A stretch of 64,000 bases of DNA from Prado023 sp963747335 (lineage in GTDB: Bacteria > Actinomycetota > Actinomycetes > S36-B12 > CAIYMF01): contig CAVVEV010000003.1 of NCBI GenBank assembly GCA_963747335.1, forward strand, positions 372,001 through 436,000, in the 5' to 3' direction. The notes below the pieces were generated by a model. That model saw only the letters and a list, made by a program, of their open reading frames with translations. It ran no database searches and was not told where the DNA came from. This document shows positions 15,873-23,995 of the stretch, piece after piece (position 1 is the stretch's first letter; each line of letters opens with the position of its first letter). Both the position numbers and the translations under genes were made by a program.

Positions 15873-16370
15873 TCAGGCCCGGGGGCCCTGCTCGCGCACC
15901 GTGCGCACCGCGGTCATGGCGGAGTCGAGGTCGGCCAGCCACTGCCCCTCATGCTGGGCAACGAGGCGCACACACCACGCCAGGGCATCAGAGCGCGAAC
16001 GCGCCACACCCGCTTCGACGAGGGTGTCCAGGACGATCCGCTGCGGCTGGGCCAGGCGAGTCATGACCGGAACAGACAGCCGGGTGAAGATCTCGGTCGT
16101 CTGCCCACAGGCGGCCCCCCAGGTGACCTTGCGACCTGTGCTCGACTCCAGTTCCCTGGCGATTGCGATCCGCGCTGAACGAGTGTCCTCGCGGAAACGA
16201 CGGATCCTCCCGGACTGGCCCTCGGCGGACCCGGACTCCGGTGACCCGACCGTTCCCACGATCGTGATCTCCTCGCGGTCCCCCGTGACGGTGAAGGACT
16301 CGAACCAGTCGTCGGGGAGTCGGCCCTCAAGCCATGCGGTGATCCCGTGATCCTCGTGCTGTGATGTCAT
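15873..16370 (-). CDS. Conserved hypothetical protein, leaderless, possibly self-regulated
   Basis: 165 residues, no signal peptide or membrane segment. The N-terminal third is acidic (W-F-E-S-F-T-V-T-G-D-R-E-E-I), the middle is basic (R-I-R-R-F-R-E-D-T-R) and the C-terminal 60 residues are helical with a pattern (V-L-D-T-L-V-E-A-G-V-A-R-S-R-S-D-A-L-A-W) recalling ribbon-helix-helix or antitoxin-like helices. I do not recognise a named family. ATG 16370 lies 6 nt after a TTACAT -10 box with TTGACG 17 nt upstream, so the mRNA should begin at or next to the start codon. The same AT-rich motif recurs near 15367. Confidence 0.75.
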   Translation of the reverse strand: MTSQHEDHGITAWLEGRLPDDWFESFTVTGDREEITIVGTVGSPESGSAEGQSGRIRRFREDTRSARIAIARELESSTGRKVTWGAACGQTTEIFTRLSVPVMTRLAQPQRIVLDTLVEAGVARSRSDALAWCVRLVAQHEGQWLADLDSAMTAVRTVREQGPRA

Positions 16371-16376
16371 GTAATG

Positions 16377-16405
16377 ATGTAATCACAGTTAGGGAGGTAC
16401 GTCAA
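16377..16405 (-). promoter_or_regulatory. Promoter of the 165-residue hypothetical gene (leaderless)
   Basis: On the minus strand TTGACG (16400-16405), 17 nt, TTACAT (16377-16382), then 6 nt to the ATG at 16370. Box sequence and spacing fit a principal-sigma promoter; the distance predicts a leaderless mRNA. The imperfect inverted repeat GTGAT...ATCAC (16361-16386) overlaps the -10 box and start codon and could be an operator. Confidence 0.65.
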
Positions 16406-16433
16406 CGGATGCGACGGTGGAGCGACCCTCAGG

Positions 16434-17300
16434 TCAGGCGGTCACCGCAGCGTTCGTCGCAAGCCAGCCCAGCAGGACCTCGGTGACCTCGTCCGGTGCT
16501 TCGTTCTGGACGAAATGACCGGCCGACTCGAGGGGTACGACCGTGGCCTCGTTCGGGAACGACAATGTCCCCCGCAGGGCCTCGGGGCTGACGAGCTCCT
16601 GGCCGAGGAACGCATCATGGACACCCCAGATGATCAGCACGGGAACAGCGATCGGATGCAGGCGCCGGCCAGGGGACCGCAGGGCGCCTCGGAACGCGCC
16701 GCGGTACCAGTTGATCGGGCCCCGGGCGTCCTGCTCCGTGGCGAACGCCTCGGCGTAGGGCGTCAGAGACTCGCGGTTCCAGACCGTGCGGACGTGCGAT
16801 CCGCCACGCAGCATCCCCGGCATCGAGCGGCTCACGAACCTCTCGGGGAGGACCGGCAGCTGGAAGAAGAACATGTACCAGGACTTTCGCAGCTGCCTGG
16901 GGCTGCGCAGCAGGTGCTCGGCGAGGACCCGCGGGGGCGGGCAGTTCATGGCCACCAGCGCCGAGACCCGCTGCGGGTACAGCTGCGCGACCGTCCACGC
17001 CACTCCCCCACCCCAGTCATGACCGACCACGACGGCGCTCCCGGCGCCCACGGCATCGATCATCGCGACGACATCGGCGGCCAGATCCGGTGTGGCGTAG
17101 GAGCCATCGAGCACCGACCCGGCGTACCCGCGCTGGTTGGGTGCGACGACTCGGTACCCTGCGGCCGCCAGCGCGGGGATCTGATGGCGCCACGAGATGT
17201 TCAGCTCCGGGAAGCCATGGAGAAGGACGACGAGTGGCCCGTCGTCGGGACCCTCGATGATGGTCTCGAAGTCACCGCGGGCCGTCTGCAGGAGGGTCAT
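16434..17300 (-). CDS. Alpha/beta hydrolase, epoxide hydrolase-like
   Basis: 288 residues. H-G-F-P-E (about residues 29-33, oxyanion region), nucleophile G-H-D-W-G-G (about 93-98, Asp as in epoxide hydrolases and haloalkane dehalogenases), W-G-V-H-D acid region and S-A-G-H-F charge-relay His near the C terminus. Asp nucleophile plus HGFPE favours epoxide hydrolase over lipase. ATG 17300 has AGGATCAGG upstream; GTG 17318 is in frame but lacks a ribosome site. Follows the sirtuin gene on the same strand with 22 nt between. Confidence 0.82.
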   Translation of the reverse strand: MTLLQTARGDFETIIEGPDDGPLVVLLHGFPELNISWRHQIPALAAAGYRVVAPNQRGYAGSVLDGSYATPDLAADVVAMIDAVGAGSAVVVGHDWGGGVAWTVAQLYPQRVSALVAMNCPPPRVLAEHLLRSPRQLRKSWYMFFFQLPVLPERFVSRSMPGMLRGGSHVRTVWNRESLTPYAEAFATEQDARGPINWYRGAFRGALRSPGRRLHPIAVPVLIIWGVHDAFLGQELVSPEALRGTLSFPNEATVVPLESAGHFVQNEAPDEVTEVLLGWLATNAAVTA

Positions 17301-17322
17301 GACCTGATCCTGTCGCACCGGC

Positions 17323-18060
17323 TCAGGACAGGGATCGGCGGACCGCGTCGAGCACGTCGGAGATGGAGTCGCTCACGATCACCTCGGCGTCGTCGTCGTA
17401 GGGCGTCGGTTCGGCATTGACGATCGCCAGGGTCCGTGCCACCCCGGCGAGACCGGCGACCGGAGTGACCTGGAGCGACGTCCCGATTGCCACGAGCAGG
17501 TCTGCCCGGTTCGCGGCGAGGAACGCGGCATCGAGGACAGCAGCGTCCAGTGACTGGCCGAACGAGATGGTCGCGGTCTTGAGGATGCCCCCGCACAGCA
17601 GGCATGGCGGATCGTCCTCCGGTCGGGCGAGCACCTCGGGAGTGGGCCATCGGACCCCGCACGACAGGCACGAGACCTCCCAGATCGTCCCGTGCAGCTC
17701 GAGCACGTCGCTGGATCCAGCGCGCTGGTGAAGGCCGTCGATGTTCTGGGTCATGAGTGTGTCGAGGTTGCCGGAACGCTGCAGCTCGGCCAGGGCGTGG
17801 TGGCCGCGGTTGGGTTCGGCGGTGAAGGAGGGGTTCTCCCGGCGATTCGCCCACGCCATCCGACGCACCTCCGGGTCACGCAGATAGGTCCCGATGTCGA
17901 ACATCGCCTGTGCTGAGGGGTTGCGCGTCCACAGCCCGTTCGGTCCCCGGAAGTCGCTGATCCCGGAGTCCGTCGAGATGCCGGCCCCGGTGAGCACGAC
18001 GACGCGTGGCGAGTCCCGCCACAGTTCCACCAGCTCTCCTGCTGTGCCCATGCGCCCCAT
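17323..18060 (-). CDS. cobB: Sirtuin NAD-dependent protein deacylase
   Basis: 245 residues. Sir2-family enzyme removing acyl groups from lysines using NAD+. Motifs seen: G-A-G-I-S-T-D-S-G-I-S-D-F-R (about 26-39), T-Q-N-I-D-G-L-H (about 105-112), catalytic His in E-L-H-G-T, zinc cysteines as C-x2-C...C-x2-C, G-T-S-L-Q-V and I-V-N-A-E. Start is ATG 18060 or 18051; the much longer upstream frame has no homology. It is divergent from the kinase gene with 36 bp between start codons. Confidence 0.92.
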   Translation of the reverse strand: MGRMGTAGELVELWRDSPRVVVLTGAGISTDSGISDFRGPNGLWTRNPSAQAMFDIGTYLRDPEVRRMAWANRRENPSFTAEPNRGHHALAELQRSGNLDTLMTQNIDGLHQRAGSSDVLELHGTIWEVSCLSCGVRWPTPEVLARPEDDPPCLLCGGILKTATISFGQSLDAAVLDAAFLAANRADLLVAIGTSLQVTPVAGLAGVARTLAIVNAEPTPYDDDAEVIVSDSISDVLDAVRRSLS

Positions 18061-18096
18061 GATGGCCCACCGCGCCGGAGGCGCGATGATGGGCCG

Positions 18097-18672
18097 GTGC
18101 AGAACCCCCCGTGCGTTCCCGAGATCGGGGCCAGGGTCCTGGCCGCTGCGCCTCAGTGCGGGATGACCCGCCTGGTGTGCGTCGACGGCCCCGCGGGCTC
18201 CGGCAAGACGACCCTGGCTGCCGCCCTGGCCGGGTCGCTGGGCGGCGCCCCGGTGGTGCACATGGACGACCTCTATGAGGGCTGGGAGCAGGAGCTGGGT
18301 CCTCCCCTGGCAGCCCGGGTGGAGGCGTGGCTGCTCGTCGGCTGGCAGTCCGGGCTTCCGGGCATGCATCCGCGGTTCGATTGGGTGTCGGGGCACTACG
18401 CCGAATGGGTGACAGTGCCGGCGGACCCGATCGTGATCCTCGAGGGGTGTGCCAGTGGTTCGGCGAGGATCCGCGACCGTGCCAGCCTGGTGGTCTGGGT
18501 GCAGGCGCCGGCGGGCCTCCGACTCCGGCGAGGGCTGGAACGTGACGGGCCGGAGCTGGAGGGGCGGTGGCGTGACTGGCAGTCCCACGAGGCGGCGCAC
18601 TTCGCAGCCGACGGGACCCGCGCGGCGGCGGACGTGCACGTGGACGGGGTCAGCGGGCAGATCGAACCGTGA
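18097..18672 (+). CDS. Uridine kinase-like P-loop nucleoside kinase
   Basis: 191 residues. Walker A is G-P-A-G-S-G-K-T-T (about residues 29-37), followed by H-M-D-D-L-Y (about 55-60), the DD(L/F)Y-type motif of uridine/nucleoside kinases, and a later I-L-E-G (Walker B-like) strand. It probably phosphorylates a nucleoside or small metabolite; substrate is not deducible. GTG 18097 lacks a Shine-Dalgarno but lies 6 nt after GATGAT; GTG/ATG choices closer to Walker A (ATG 18163) remain possible. Confidence 0.78.
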   Translation: MQNPPCVPEIGARVLAAAPQCGMTRLVCVDGPAGSGKTTLAAALAGSLGGAPVVHMDDLYEGWEQELGPPLAARVEAWLLVGWQSGLPGMHPRFDWVSGHYAEWVTVPADPIVILEGCASGSARIRDRASLVVWVQAPAGLRLRRGLERDGPELEGRWRDWQSHEAAHFAADGTRAAADVHVDGVSGQIEP

Positions 18673-18702
18673 GCAGGCGGCGCGGCCCTCGCTGCGCGGC
18701 GC

Positions 18703-19503
18703 TCACATCGGTGGCCATGGCAGCGACGGCCACTGCGCACCGGGCATCGGGAACGTCCCCGCGTGGACCAGCGCGTCGAGGCGGTCGTGCGCAGCATGCA
18801 CCTCGTCGATGGACAGGTGGGCGACCCGGTGCGGGGAGTCGCTCCCCCACTCCTCGACCAGGGCACCGAAGGCCGCTGAGCCGTCCGAGACCTCGGCCAG
18901 GAGGTCCCCCGGGATCGGCTCCCCCGCCCAGCCCCACAGCACCGTGCGCAGCTTGTTGTCGGCGTGGAACGTCACCCCATGGTCGATCCCCACGACCGAC
19001 CCGTCGGACCGGCGCAGGATGTGGCCACCCTTGCGGTCGGCGTTGTTGACAAGGGCATCCAGGAGGACCAGCCGCTGCAGGTCGCCGCTGGACTCATGCG
19101 CCAGCACGATCGGGGCTCCCCGCGCGTCGCGACCCTCGGCGACCTCGCACCAGCCCTCCGGCACCTGATCCGCGGGGTACAGCCCGACCGGGTCGTCGTC
19201 GTCGGCCTCCACCCACTCCTGGCACATCCCGGCACCGAACGGGCCGTCCTCCCGCCATGCGGTGGGTGGGATGAGGTCCCAGCCGAAGCACCGACCAACC
19301 TCTGCGGTGAGGACCTCGCGCGCGGCCAGCGCTGCCCCGGGGAAGTCCCAGAGGGGGCGCTCGCCCGATACGGGCTTGTAGATGCAGCGCAACGGCTCTG
19401 CGTCGGTCGACACCTCGGCCAGCAGGGCCAGGTTCGAGGCCTGCGCGAGGCGGCCCAGCACGTGCAACTCCCCCGTGGCCAGTGCCATCGGCGGCTGCGT
19501 CAC
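18703..19503 (-). CDS. SCO1664 family protein (PI3/4-kinase-like fold)
   Basis: 266 residues. Colinear with the actinobacterial SCO1664 family. Kinase-like motifs are visible: Y-K-P near the N terminus (nucleotide-binding Lys), N-N-A-D-R-K-G-G-H-I-L (about 156-166, catalytic-loop-like) and G-I-D-H-G (about 175-179, metal-binding). Substrate unknown. GTG 19503 overlaps the DUF3090 stop (GTGA 19500-19503), so the pair is translationally coupled; the longer frame to 19572 lies inside DUF3090. Confidence 0.85.
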   Translation of the reverse strand: MTQPPMALATGELHVLGRLAQASNLALLAEVSTDAEPLRCIYKPVSGERPLWDFPGAALAAREVLTAEVGRCFGWDLIPPTAWREDGPFGAGMCQEWVEADDDDPVGLYPADQVPEGWCEVAEGRDARGAPIVLAHESSGDLQRLVLLDALVNNADRKGGHILRRSDGSVVGIDHGVTFHADNKLRTVLWGWAGEPIPGDLLAEVSDGSAAFGALVEEWGSDSPHRVAHLSIDEVHAAHDRLDALVHAGTFPMPGAQWPSLPWPPM

Positions 19504-20045
19504 CGCTTGTATCCGTTCGCCCGCGGGCAGATGTGACCCCCCGGGTCCAACGGCTGCTGGCAGAAGGGGCATGGAGGACGTCCCGCCGCAACGACCCTGC
19601 GGGTGCGGGCGATGAAGTCGACTGCCTGCCGGAGGGTCGCGCGCACGCGCAGGACGGGCGGGCCGTCATCGGCGTCGTCGAGCTCCGTCGGGTCGAGGTC
19701 CTCCTCCGCGCTCTGGCCGTGCAGCTCGAACAGCATCTGGTCGGTCGAGGGATCCCAGCCGAAGGCGATGGCGCCCACCCGGAACTCCTCCACGAGCGGC
19801 ACGTCGAGGGCATCGAGGTCCACCGGCCCGGGCTCGGGGACCTCGAGATCCAGTCGCGCCCCGATGTCCGCGATCAGACTCTCGAGACGGTCGGCCAGGG
19901 CCCCCACCTGGGCCTTCTCCAACGCGACGCTGCTGACCAGGCTTCCGGTGCGCGCCTGGAGGAAGAAGGTGCGCTCCCCCGGCATGCCGACCGTTCCCGT
20001 GACGAAACGGTCCACGGGATCGTGCAGGAGGATCTGCCGGGGCAT
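19500..20045 (-). CDS. DUF3090 domain protein
   Basis: 181 residues, colinear with the DUF3090 family found across actinobacteria. The C terminus has C-P-F-C...H-I-C-P, a possible zinc site. Function unknown. ATG 20045 has no Shine-Dalgarno but is 7 nt after TAGTCT (20053-20058 on the minus strand), so leaderless expression is likely. Middle gene of the MSMEG_4193-DUF3090-SCO1664 set, which in many actinobacteria precedes the mycothiol gene mshC; mshC is not seen here. Confidence 0.9.
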   Translation of the reverse strand: MPRQILLHDPVDRFVTGTVGMPGERTFFLQARTGSLVSSVALEKAQVGALADRLESLIADIGARLDLEVPEPGPVDLDALDVPLVEEFRVGAIAFGWDPSTDQMLFELHGQSAEEDLDPTELDDADDGPPVLRVRATLRQAVDFIARTRRVVAAGRPPCPFCQQPLDPGGHICPRANGYKR

Positions 20046-20116
20046 GAGTTGCAGACTAGCCGGGCTCGGGGAGGCCCGCCCGCGGATCGCGCCCCTGAGG
20101 TGCGTCCTGCGGTCGA

Positions 20117-20770
20117 TCAGCCGGTCCCACCGCCGACGGTCGGGCGCCCTGCCCCGGTGTGGACGGGCAGGGATCGACCGGTGTCGTTCATCCGCAGCAC
20201 CATGGCCCGACCCCCGTGGTAGCGCACCACGCTCAGCGACGCCGGGCCTACAACGATCCGCTGGAACTCATCGAGGGGTTGGCCCAGCGCGTCGGACAGG
20301 ATCGCCTTGATCACGTCGCCGTGCGAGATCACCGCGACCACGCTGTCGGGGTGTGTTGCGACGAGGTCGCTGACCGCCAGCGTGGCCCGCTCGGCCATCG
20401 CGAGCATGGACTCCCCACCGGGGAAGGTCACCGACGAGGGGGCGGACTGGATCACCGGCCAGAGTGGATCCGTGGCCAGGTCGGCCAGGGCCCGCCCGGT
20501 CCACTGCCCGTAGTCGCACTCGCTGAGCCGCTCGTCGATGCGCCGCTCCACCTCAGGGTGGTGGGCCATCAGCCCGTCGGCCGTCTGCACGCAGCGCTCC
20601 AGCGGGGAGTGCGCCACCGCAGCAAGGGGCACACCGCGCAGCCGCGTGCCCAGGGTGCGCGCCTGACGGCGTCCCAGCGCGTCGAGGCCAACGCCCTGCG
20701 TGCGCCCAGCCAGGATCCCGGTCGCGTTCGCCGAGGTCCGGCCGTGGCGGATCAGCAGGACAGTGGTCAC
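20117..20770 (-). CDS. Histidine phosphatase superfamily protein, MSMEG_4193 type
   Basis: 217 residues. The histidine-phosphatase signature L-I-R-H-G-R-T (about residues 6-12) begins the domain, and the second catalytic His lies in V-I-S-H-G-D (about 147-152). Family members named as putative phosphomutases form a conserved cluster with DUF3090 and SCO1664 proteins. Substrate unknown. GTG 20770 lies 8 nt after TAGGCT on the minus strand, divergent from corA with 47 bp between. Confidence 0.88.
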   Translation of the reverse strand: MTTVLLIRHGRTSANATGILAGRTQGVGLDALGRRQARTLGTRLRGVPLAAVAHSPLERCVQTADGLMAHHPEVERRIDERLSECDYGQWTGRALADLATDPLWPVIQSAPSSVTFPGGESMLAMAERATLAVSDLVATHPDSVVAVISHGDVIKAILSDALGQPLDEFQRIVVGPASLSVVRYHGGRAMVLRMNDTGRSLPVHTGAGRPTVGGGTG

Positions 20771-20817
20771 GGTCCCGCAGCCTAGCGACGACCCCGTCGG
20801 GGTGCGATCATGCCGAC

Positions 20818-21843
20818 GTGATCGTGGGAATGGGCCGGTACTGCGCCGGCGTCGAGGTCGATGTCGCGCAATCGCAGGTGATCCGCTCGTCAGGCACGCT
20901 CACGCCTGACGCGGTGTCCCTGATCCGGGCGATGTACGAGCGGGCCACGGTCGATCCCTCGGACTTCCTCTGGATCGCCCTTGCCTCCCCCTCGCGCAAG
21001 GAGCTTGACGCATTGGCCGCGGTGTTCGGGATCCCCGAGCTCTGGGTCGCCGACGCGCTCAACCCCCGCCAGCGGGCCAAGGCGGAGTTCGCGGAGGGCG
21101 ACGGTGCGCTGATCGTGTTCAAGGTCGTCATCTACGACGAGCCGACCTCAGCCATCGAGACCGGTCAGATCGCGGTGATCGTCGGGTCGTCGTACGTGGT
21201 GACCGTGAGGCTGGGCCCGGTCGGATCCCTCGGCCAGGTCCGAATGGCTGCGACCGATCAGCCCGAACGGCTGGCACTCGGGCCCTTGGCCGCCGTCCAC
21301 GCCATCGCTGATGCCATCGTGGATGGGTACATCGACGCCGCCGATGAGATCGGCCGCGACCTCGACACGATCGAGGAGCACGTGTTCTCCCCCGCAGTCA
21401 CCGACGACAGCGAGGTCATCTACCTGCTCAAGCGTGAGAACCTGGAGCTGCGCCGCGCGGTGGCGCCCATGGTCGGCCACGCACAGCGACTGGTCGAGGG
21501 TCGGATGCCCAACATCCCTGACGGCATGCGCACGCACTTCCACGATCTCGGCGACCACCTGCTGCGGGTCAATGACTACGTGGAGTCCTACGAGAGCCTG
21601 CTGGTGACCATCCTGCAGGCATCGAACGCCCGCCAGGGCCTGCAGCAGAACACCGACATGCGCAAGATGGCCGCCTACGCAGCCCTCCTGGCCGTCCCCA
21701 CGGCGATTGCCGGGATCTATGGGATGAACTTCGAGAACATGCCGGAGCTGAACTGGTACTACGGGTATCCGGGGGTGCTGCTGGTGATGGCCACGATCCT
21801 GGGCCTGATGTTCCGGGCGTTCAAGCGGTCCGGCTGGCTCTGA
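20818..21843 (+). CDS. corA: Magnesium/cobalt transporter CorA
   Basis: 341 residues. Large cytoplasmic domain, a long stalk helix, then two C-terminal transmembrane helices. The selectivity motif Y-G-M-N-F (about residues 301-305) with F-E-N-M-P-E after it is exactly CorA. The protein forms a pentameric Mg2+ channel in the inner membrane. GTG 20818 lacks a Shine-Dalgarno and lies 6 nt after GATCAT (20806-20811). Length is normal for the family. Confidence 0.94.
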   Translation: MIVGMGRYCAGVEVDVAQSQVIRSSGTLTPDAVSLIRAMYERATVDPSDFLWIALASPSRKELDALAAVFGIPELWVADALNPRQRAKAEFAEGDGALIVFKVVIYDEPTSAIETGQIAVIVGSSYVVTVRLGPVGSLGQVRMAATDQPERLALGPLAAVHAIADAIVDGYIDAADEIGRDLDTIEEHVFSPAVTDDSEVIYLLKRENLELRRAVAPMVGHAQRLVEGRMPNIPDGMRTHFHDLGDHLLRVNDYVESYESLLVTILQASNARQGLQQNTDMRKMAAYAALLAVPTAIAGIYGMNFENMPELNWYYGYPGVLLVMATILGLMFRAFKRSGWL

Positions 21844-21888
21844 GGTGATCAGGCCCGCATCGGTGGCTGCGTCGTGGCGTGGCCCCGT

Positions 21889-22770
21889 TCAGGTGCTGGT
21901 GAGCACGCCGGTCCCCAGAAGGACCAGGAGCAGCGCTCCGAGCCCGATCCGGTAGATCACGAACGGCATGTACGACTTCGTCGACACGTACCTGATGAGC
22001 CAGGCGATGACGGCGTAGCCGATCACGAAGGCGATCACGGTGGCCAGGATCGTCGGCCCCCACGCCACGGCGGGGTCGGATCCGATGTCCAGCGCCTGGT
22101 AGAAGCCCGACGCGAGCACGGCGGGTATCGCCAGCAGGAAGGCGTAGCGTGTGGCGGCCTCGCGGGTGTAGCCCATGAACAGGCCCGCGGTGATGGTCGC
22201 CCCGGACCGGGAGACGCCGGGGATCAGCGCCAATGCCTGGCAGAACCCGTAGATGATCCCGTCGCGGACTGTGAGCTCGCCAAGGCCGTGGATCGACCGT
22301 GCGGTCCTGTCCGCGATGCCCAGAAGGATGCCGAAGGCGATCAGGGTGAAGGCCACCAGGTAGAGGTTGCGGGCCACCGTCTCGATCTGGTCGGAGAACA
22401 CGAAACCCAGCAGGCCGATGGGGATCGTGCCGATGATCACCAACCAACCCATGCGGACATCCGGGTCGCCCCGGGTCCCGGGATGACCGAACTGGCCGAA
22501 CCACGCCCGCAGGATCCGCCAGATGTCCTTCGCGAAGTAGAGGATGACGGCGGTCTCGGTGCCGATCTGCGTGACCGCTGTGAACGCCGCCCCCGGGTCG
22601 GTCCAGCCGAAGATCTGGGAGAAGATCAGCAGGTGGGCGCTGCTGGAGATGGGCAGGAACTCCGTCAGCCCCTGAAGGACTCCGAGGATGATGGCCTGCG
22701 CCCAGGTGATCGGGTCGGTGGCGGTGGACTCGGTCGCGGACGTGGCGAGTGCGGTTAGGGGTGCGAGCAT
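21889..22770 (-). CDS. uppP: Undecaprenyl-diphosphate phosphatase
   Basis: 293 residues, mostly membrane helices. UppP/BacA recycles undecaprenyl pyrophosphate to the monophosphate for peptidoglycan synthesis. Signatures seen: G-V-L-Q-G-L-T-E-F-L-P-I-S-S-S-A-H (about 30-46) and P-G-V-S-R-S-G-A-T (about 185-193). A G-rich ribosome site (GGGGGAG) lies before ATG 22770. A short N-terminal extension of about 20 residues precedes the usual start. Confidence 0.95.
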   Translation of the reverse strand: MLAPLTALATSATESTATDPITWAQAIILGVLQGLTEFLPISSSAHLLIFSQIFGWTDPGAAFTAVTQIGTETAVILYFAKDIWRILRAWFGQFGHPGTRGDPDVRMGWLVIIGTIPIGLLGFVFSDQIETVARNLYLVAFTLIAFGILLGIADRTARSIHGLGELTVRDGIIYGFCQALALIPGVSRSGATITAGLFMGYTREAATRYAFLLAIPAVLASGFYQALDIGSDPAVAWGPTILATVIAFVIGYAVIAWLIRYVSTKSYMPFVIYRIGLGALLLVLLGTGVLTST

Positions 22771-22931
22771 CGCCGCTCCCCCACGTGCGCCCCGCCTGGG
22801 CGCGCGTGCGGCGCATCCCTGCGACTGCCCTGCACCTGGTCCTCCTCGCGGCCGTCACGTCCTCGCGACGCGCCGCGCCGAGCCTAGTCGCTCACCCCGC
22901 GCCGCTCCCCCACCCGATAACGTGGCGCGCC

Positions 22932-23870
22932 ATGGAGAGCAGGGCAGTTGGACGCAGCGGCCTGCATGTCAGCCGCACCGGTCTGGGCACGATGACCTGG
23001 GGCCGCGACACCGATGAGTACGAGGCCCGCGACCAGTTCTCCTTGTTCCTGGAGGCCGGCGGGACGCTGTTCGACACGGCCGATGTCTATGCCTCCGGTG
23101 CTGCCGAGGAACTGCTGGGGACGCTTGTGGCTGAGGCAGGCGTCCGCGACGACGTTGTGATCGTCACCAAGGCTGGCGGACGACGCACCCCCGAGCGCCG
23201 GTTCGACACGTCCCGGCGGCACCTGCTGCGGGCTCTGGACGGGTCGCTGGAGCGGCTCGGGACGGACTACGTCGACCTGTGGCTCGTCCACGGCTGGGAC
23301 GGGGCCACCCCGATCGAGGAGACCCTGTCGGCGATGGCCGCGGCCCAGGAGTCGGGCAGGGCCCGCTACGTGGGGGTCTCGAATTACGCGCCCTGGCAGC
23401 TGACTCTGGCAGCGACGACGGCCGAGCACCGCCACGGCCTGGCGCTGGTGGCGAACGAGGTCGAGTACTCGCTCCTTGCGCGTGAGGGTGAGGACGACGT
23501 GCTCGGCTCGGCGCAGGCGGTCGGGTCCGGGCTCCTGGCCTGGTCGCCGATCGGGCGCGGCGTGCTCACCGGCAAGTACCGCCACGGAACGCCCGCGGAC
23601 TCGCGGGGCGCATCACCGCACCTCGGTGGGTTCGTCCGGGAGTACCTCGACGTGCCCCACAGGCGCGTGGTCGACGCCGTCTGCACGGCGGCTGAGGGCC
23701 TGGGTGTGGCACCCGTGGAGGTTGCAGTCTCGTGGGTGCGTGACCGACCCGGGGTTGCCTCGGTCCTCCTTGGCTCCCGGACGGCAGCGCAGTTGCGAGG
23801 TGCCCTGCGGGCCGATGAGCTGACTCTGCCCGAGGAGATCCGGGCTGCGCTGGACGAGGTGTCGCTCTGA
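22932..23870 (+). CDS. Aldo/keto reductase
   Basis: 312 residues. NADPH-dependent TIM-barrel oxidoreductase of the YajO/voltage-channel-beta type. Catalytic tetrad positions are visible: Asp in F-D-T-A-D (about 47), Tyr in D-V-Y-A-S-G, Lys in V-T-K-A-G-G (about 80) and His in W-L-V-H-G-W (about 119); cofactor-binding motifs G-V-S-N-Y and L-L-G-S-R-T follow. ATG 22932 is taken because homology (R-S-G-L-H-V-S-R-T-G-L-G-T-M-T-W-G) starts just after it; the longer frame upstream was rejected. Confidence 0.92.
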   Translation: MESRAVGRSGLHVSRTGLGTMTWGRDTDEYEARDQFSLFLEAGGTLFDTADVYASGAAEELLGTLVAEAGVRDDVVIVTKAGGRRTPERRFDTSRRHLLRALDGSLERLGTDYVDLWLVHGWDGATPIEETLSAMAAAQESGRARYVGVSNYAPWQLTLAATTAEHRHGLALVANEVEYSLLAREGEDDVLGSAQAVGSGLLAWSPIGRGVLTGKYRHGTPADSRGASPHLGGFVREYLDVPHRRVVDAVCTAAEGLGVAPVEVAVSWVRDRPGVASVLLGSRTAAQLRGALRADELTLPEEIRAALDEVSL

Positions 23871-23974
23871 GGGTCATCCCGCGGCTTTCTCAGGGCTGGT
23901 CGAACGGTGAACCGACCATGCGAATGCGTGTCCACAGGTTCTGGTGACGTGCGGTCGGAGTCACGGTGATCTGA

Positions 23975-23995
23975 TAGAATCGAACACGTGTACGA
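23975..23995 (+). promoter_or_regulatory. SOS box (LexA operator) over the start of the DUF222/HNH gene
   Basis: TCGAAC-ACGT-GTACGA (23980-23995) matches the actinobacterial LexA consensus TCGAAC-N4-GTTCGA with one mismatch. It overlaps the end of a -10 box TAGAAT (23975-23980) and the GTG start codon 23988. LexA bound here would block both polymerase and the start of the message. Confidence 0.8.
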
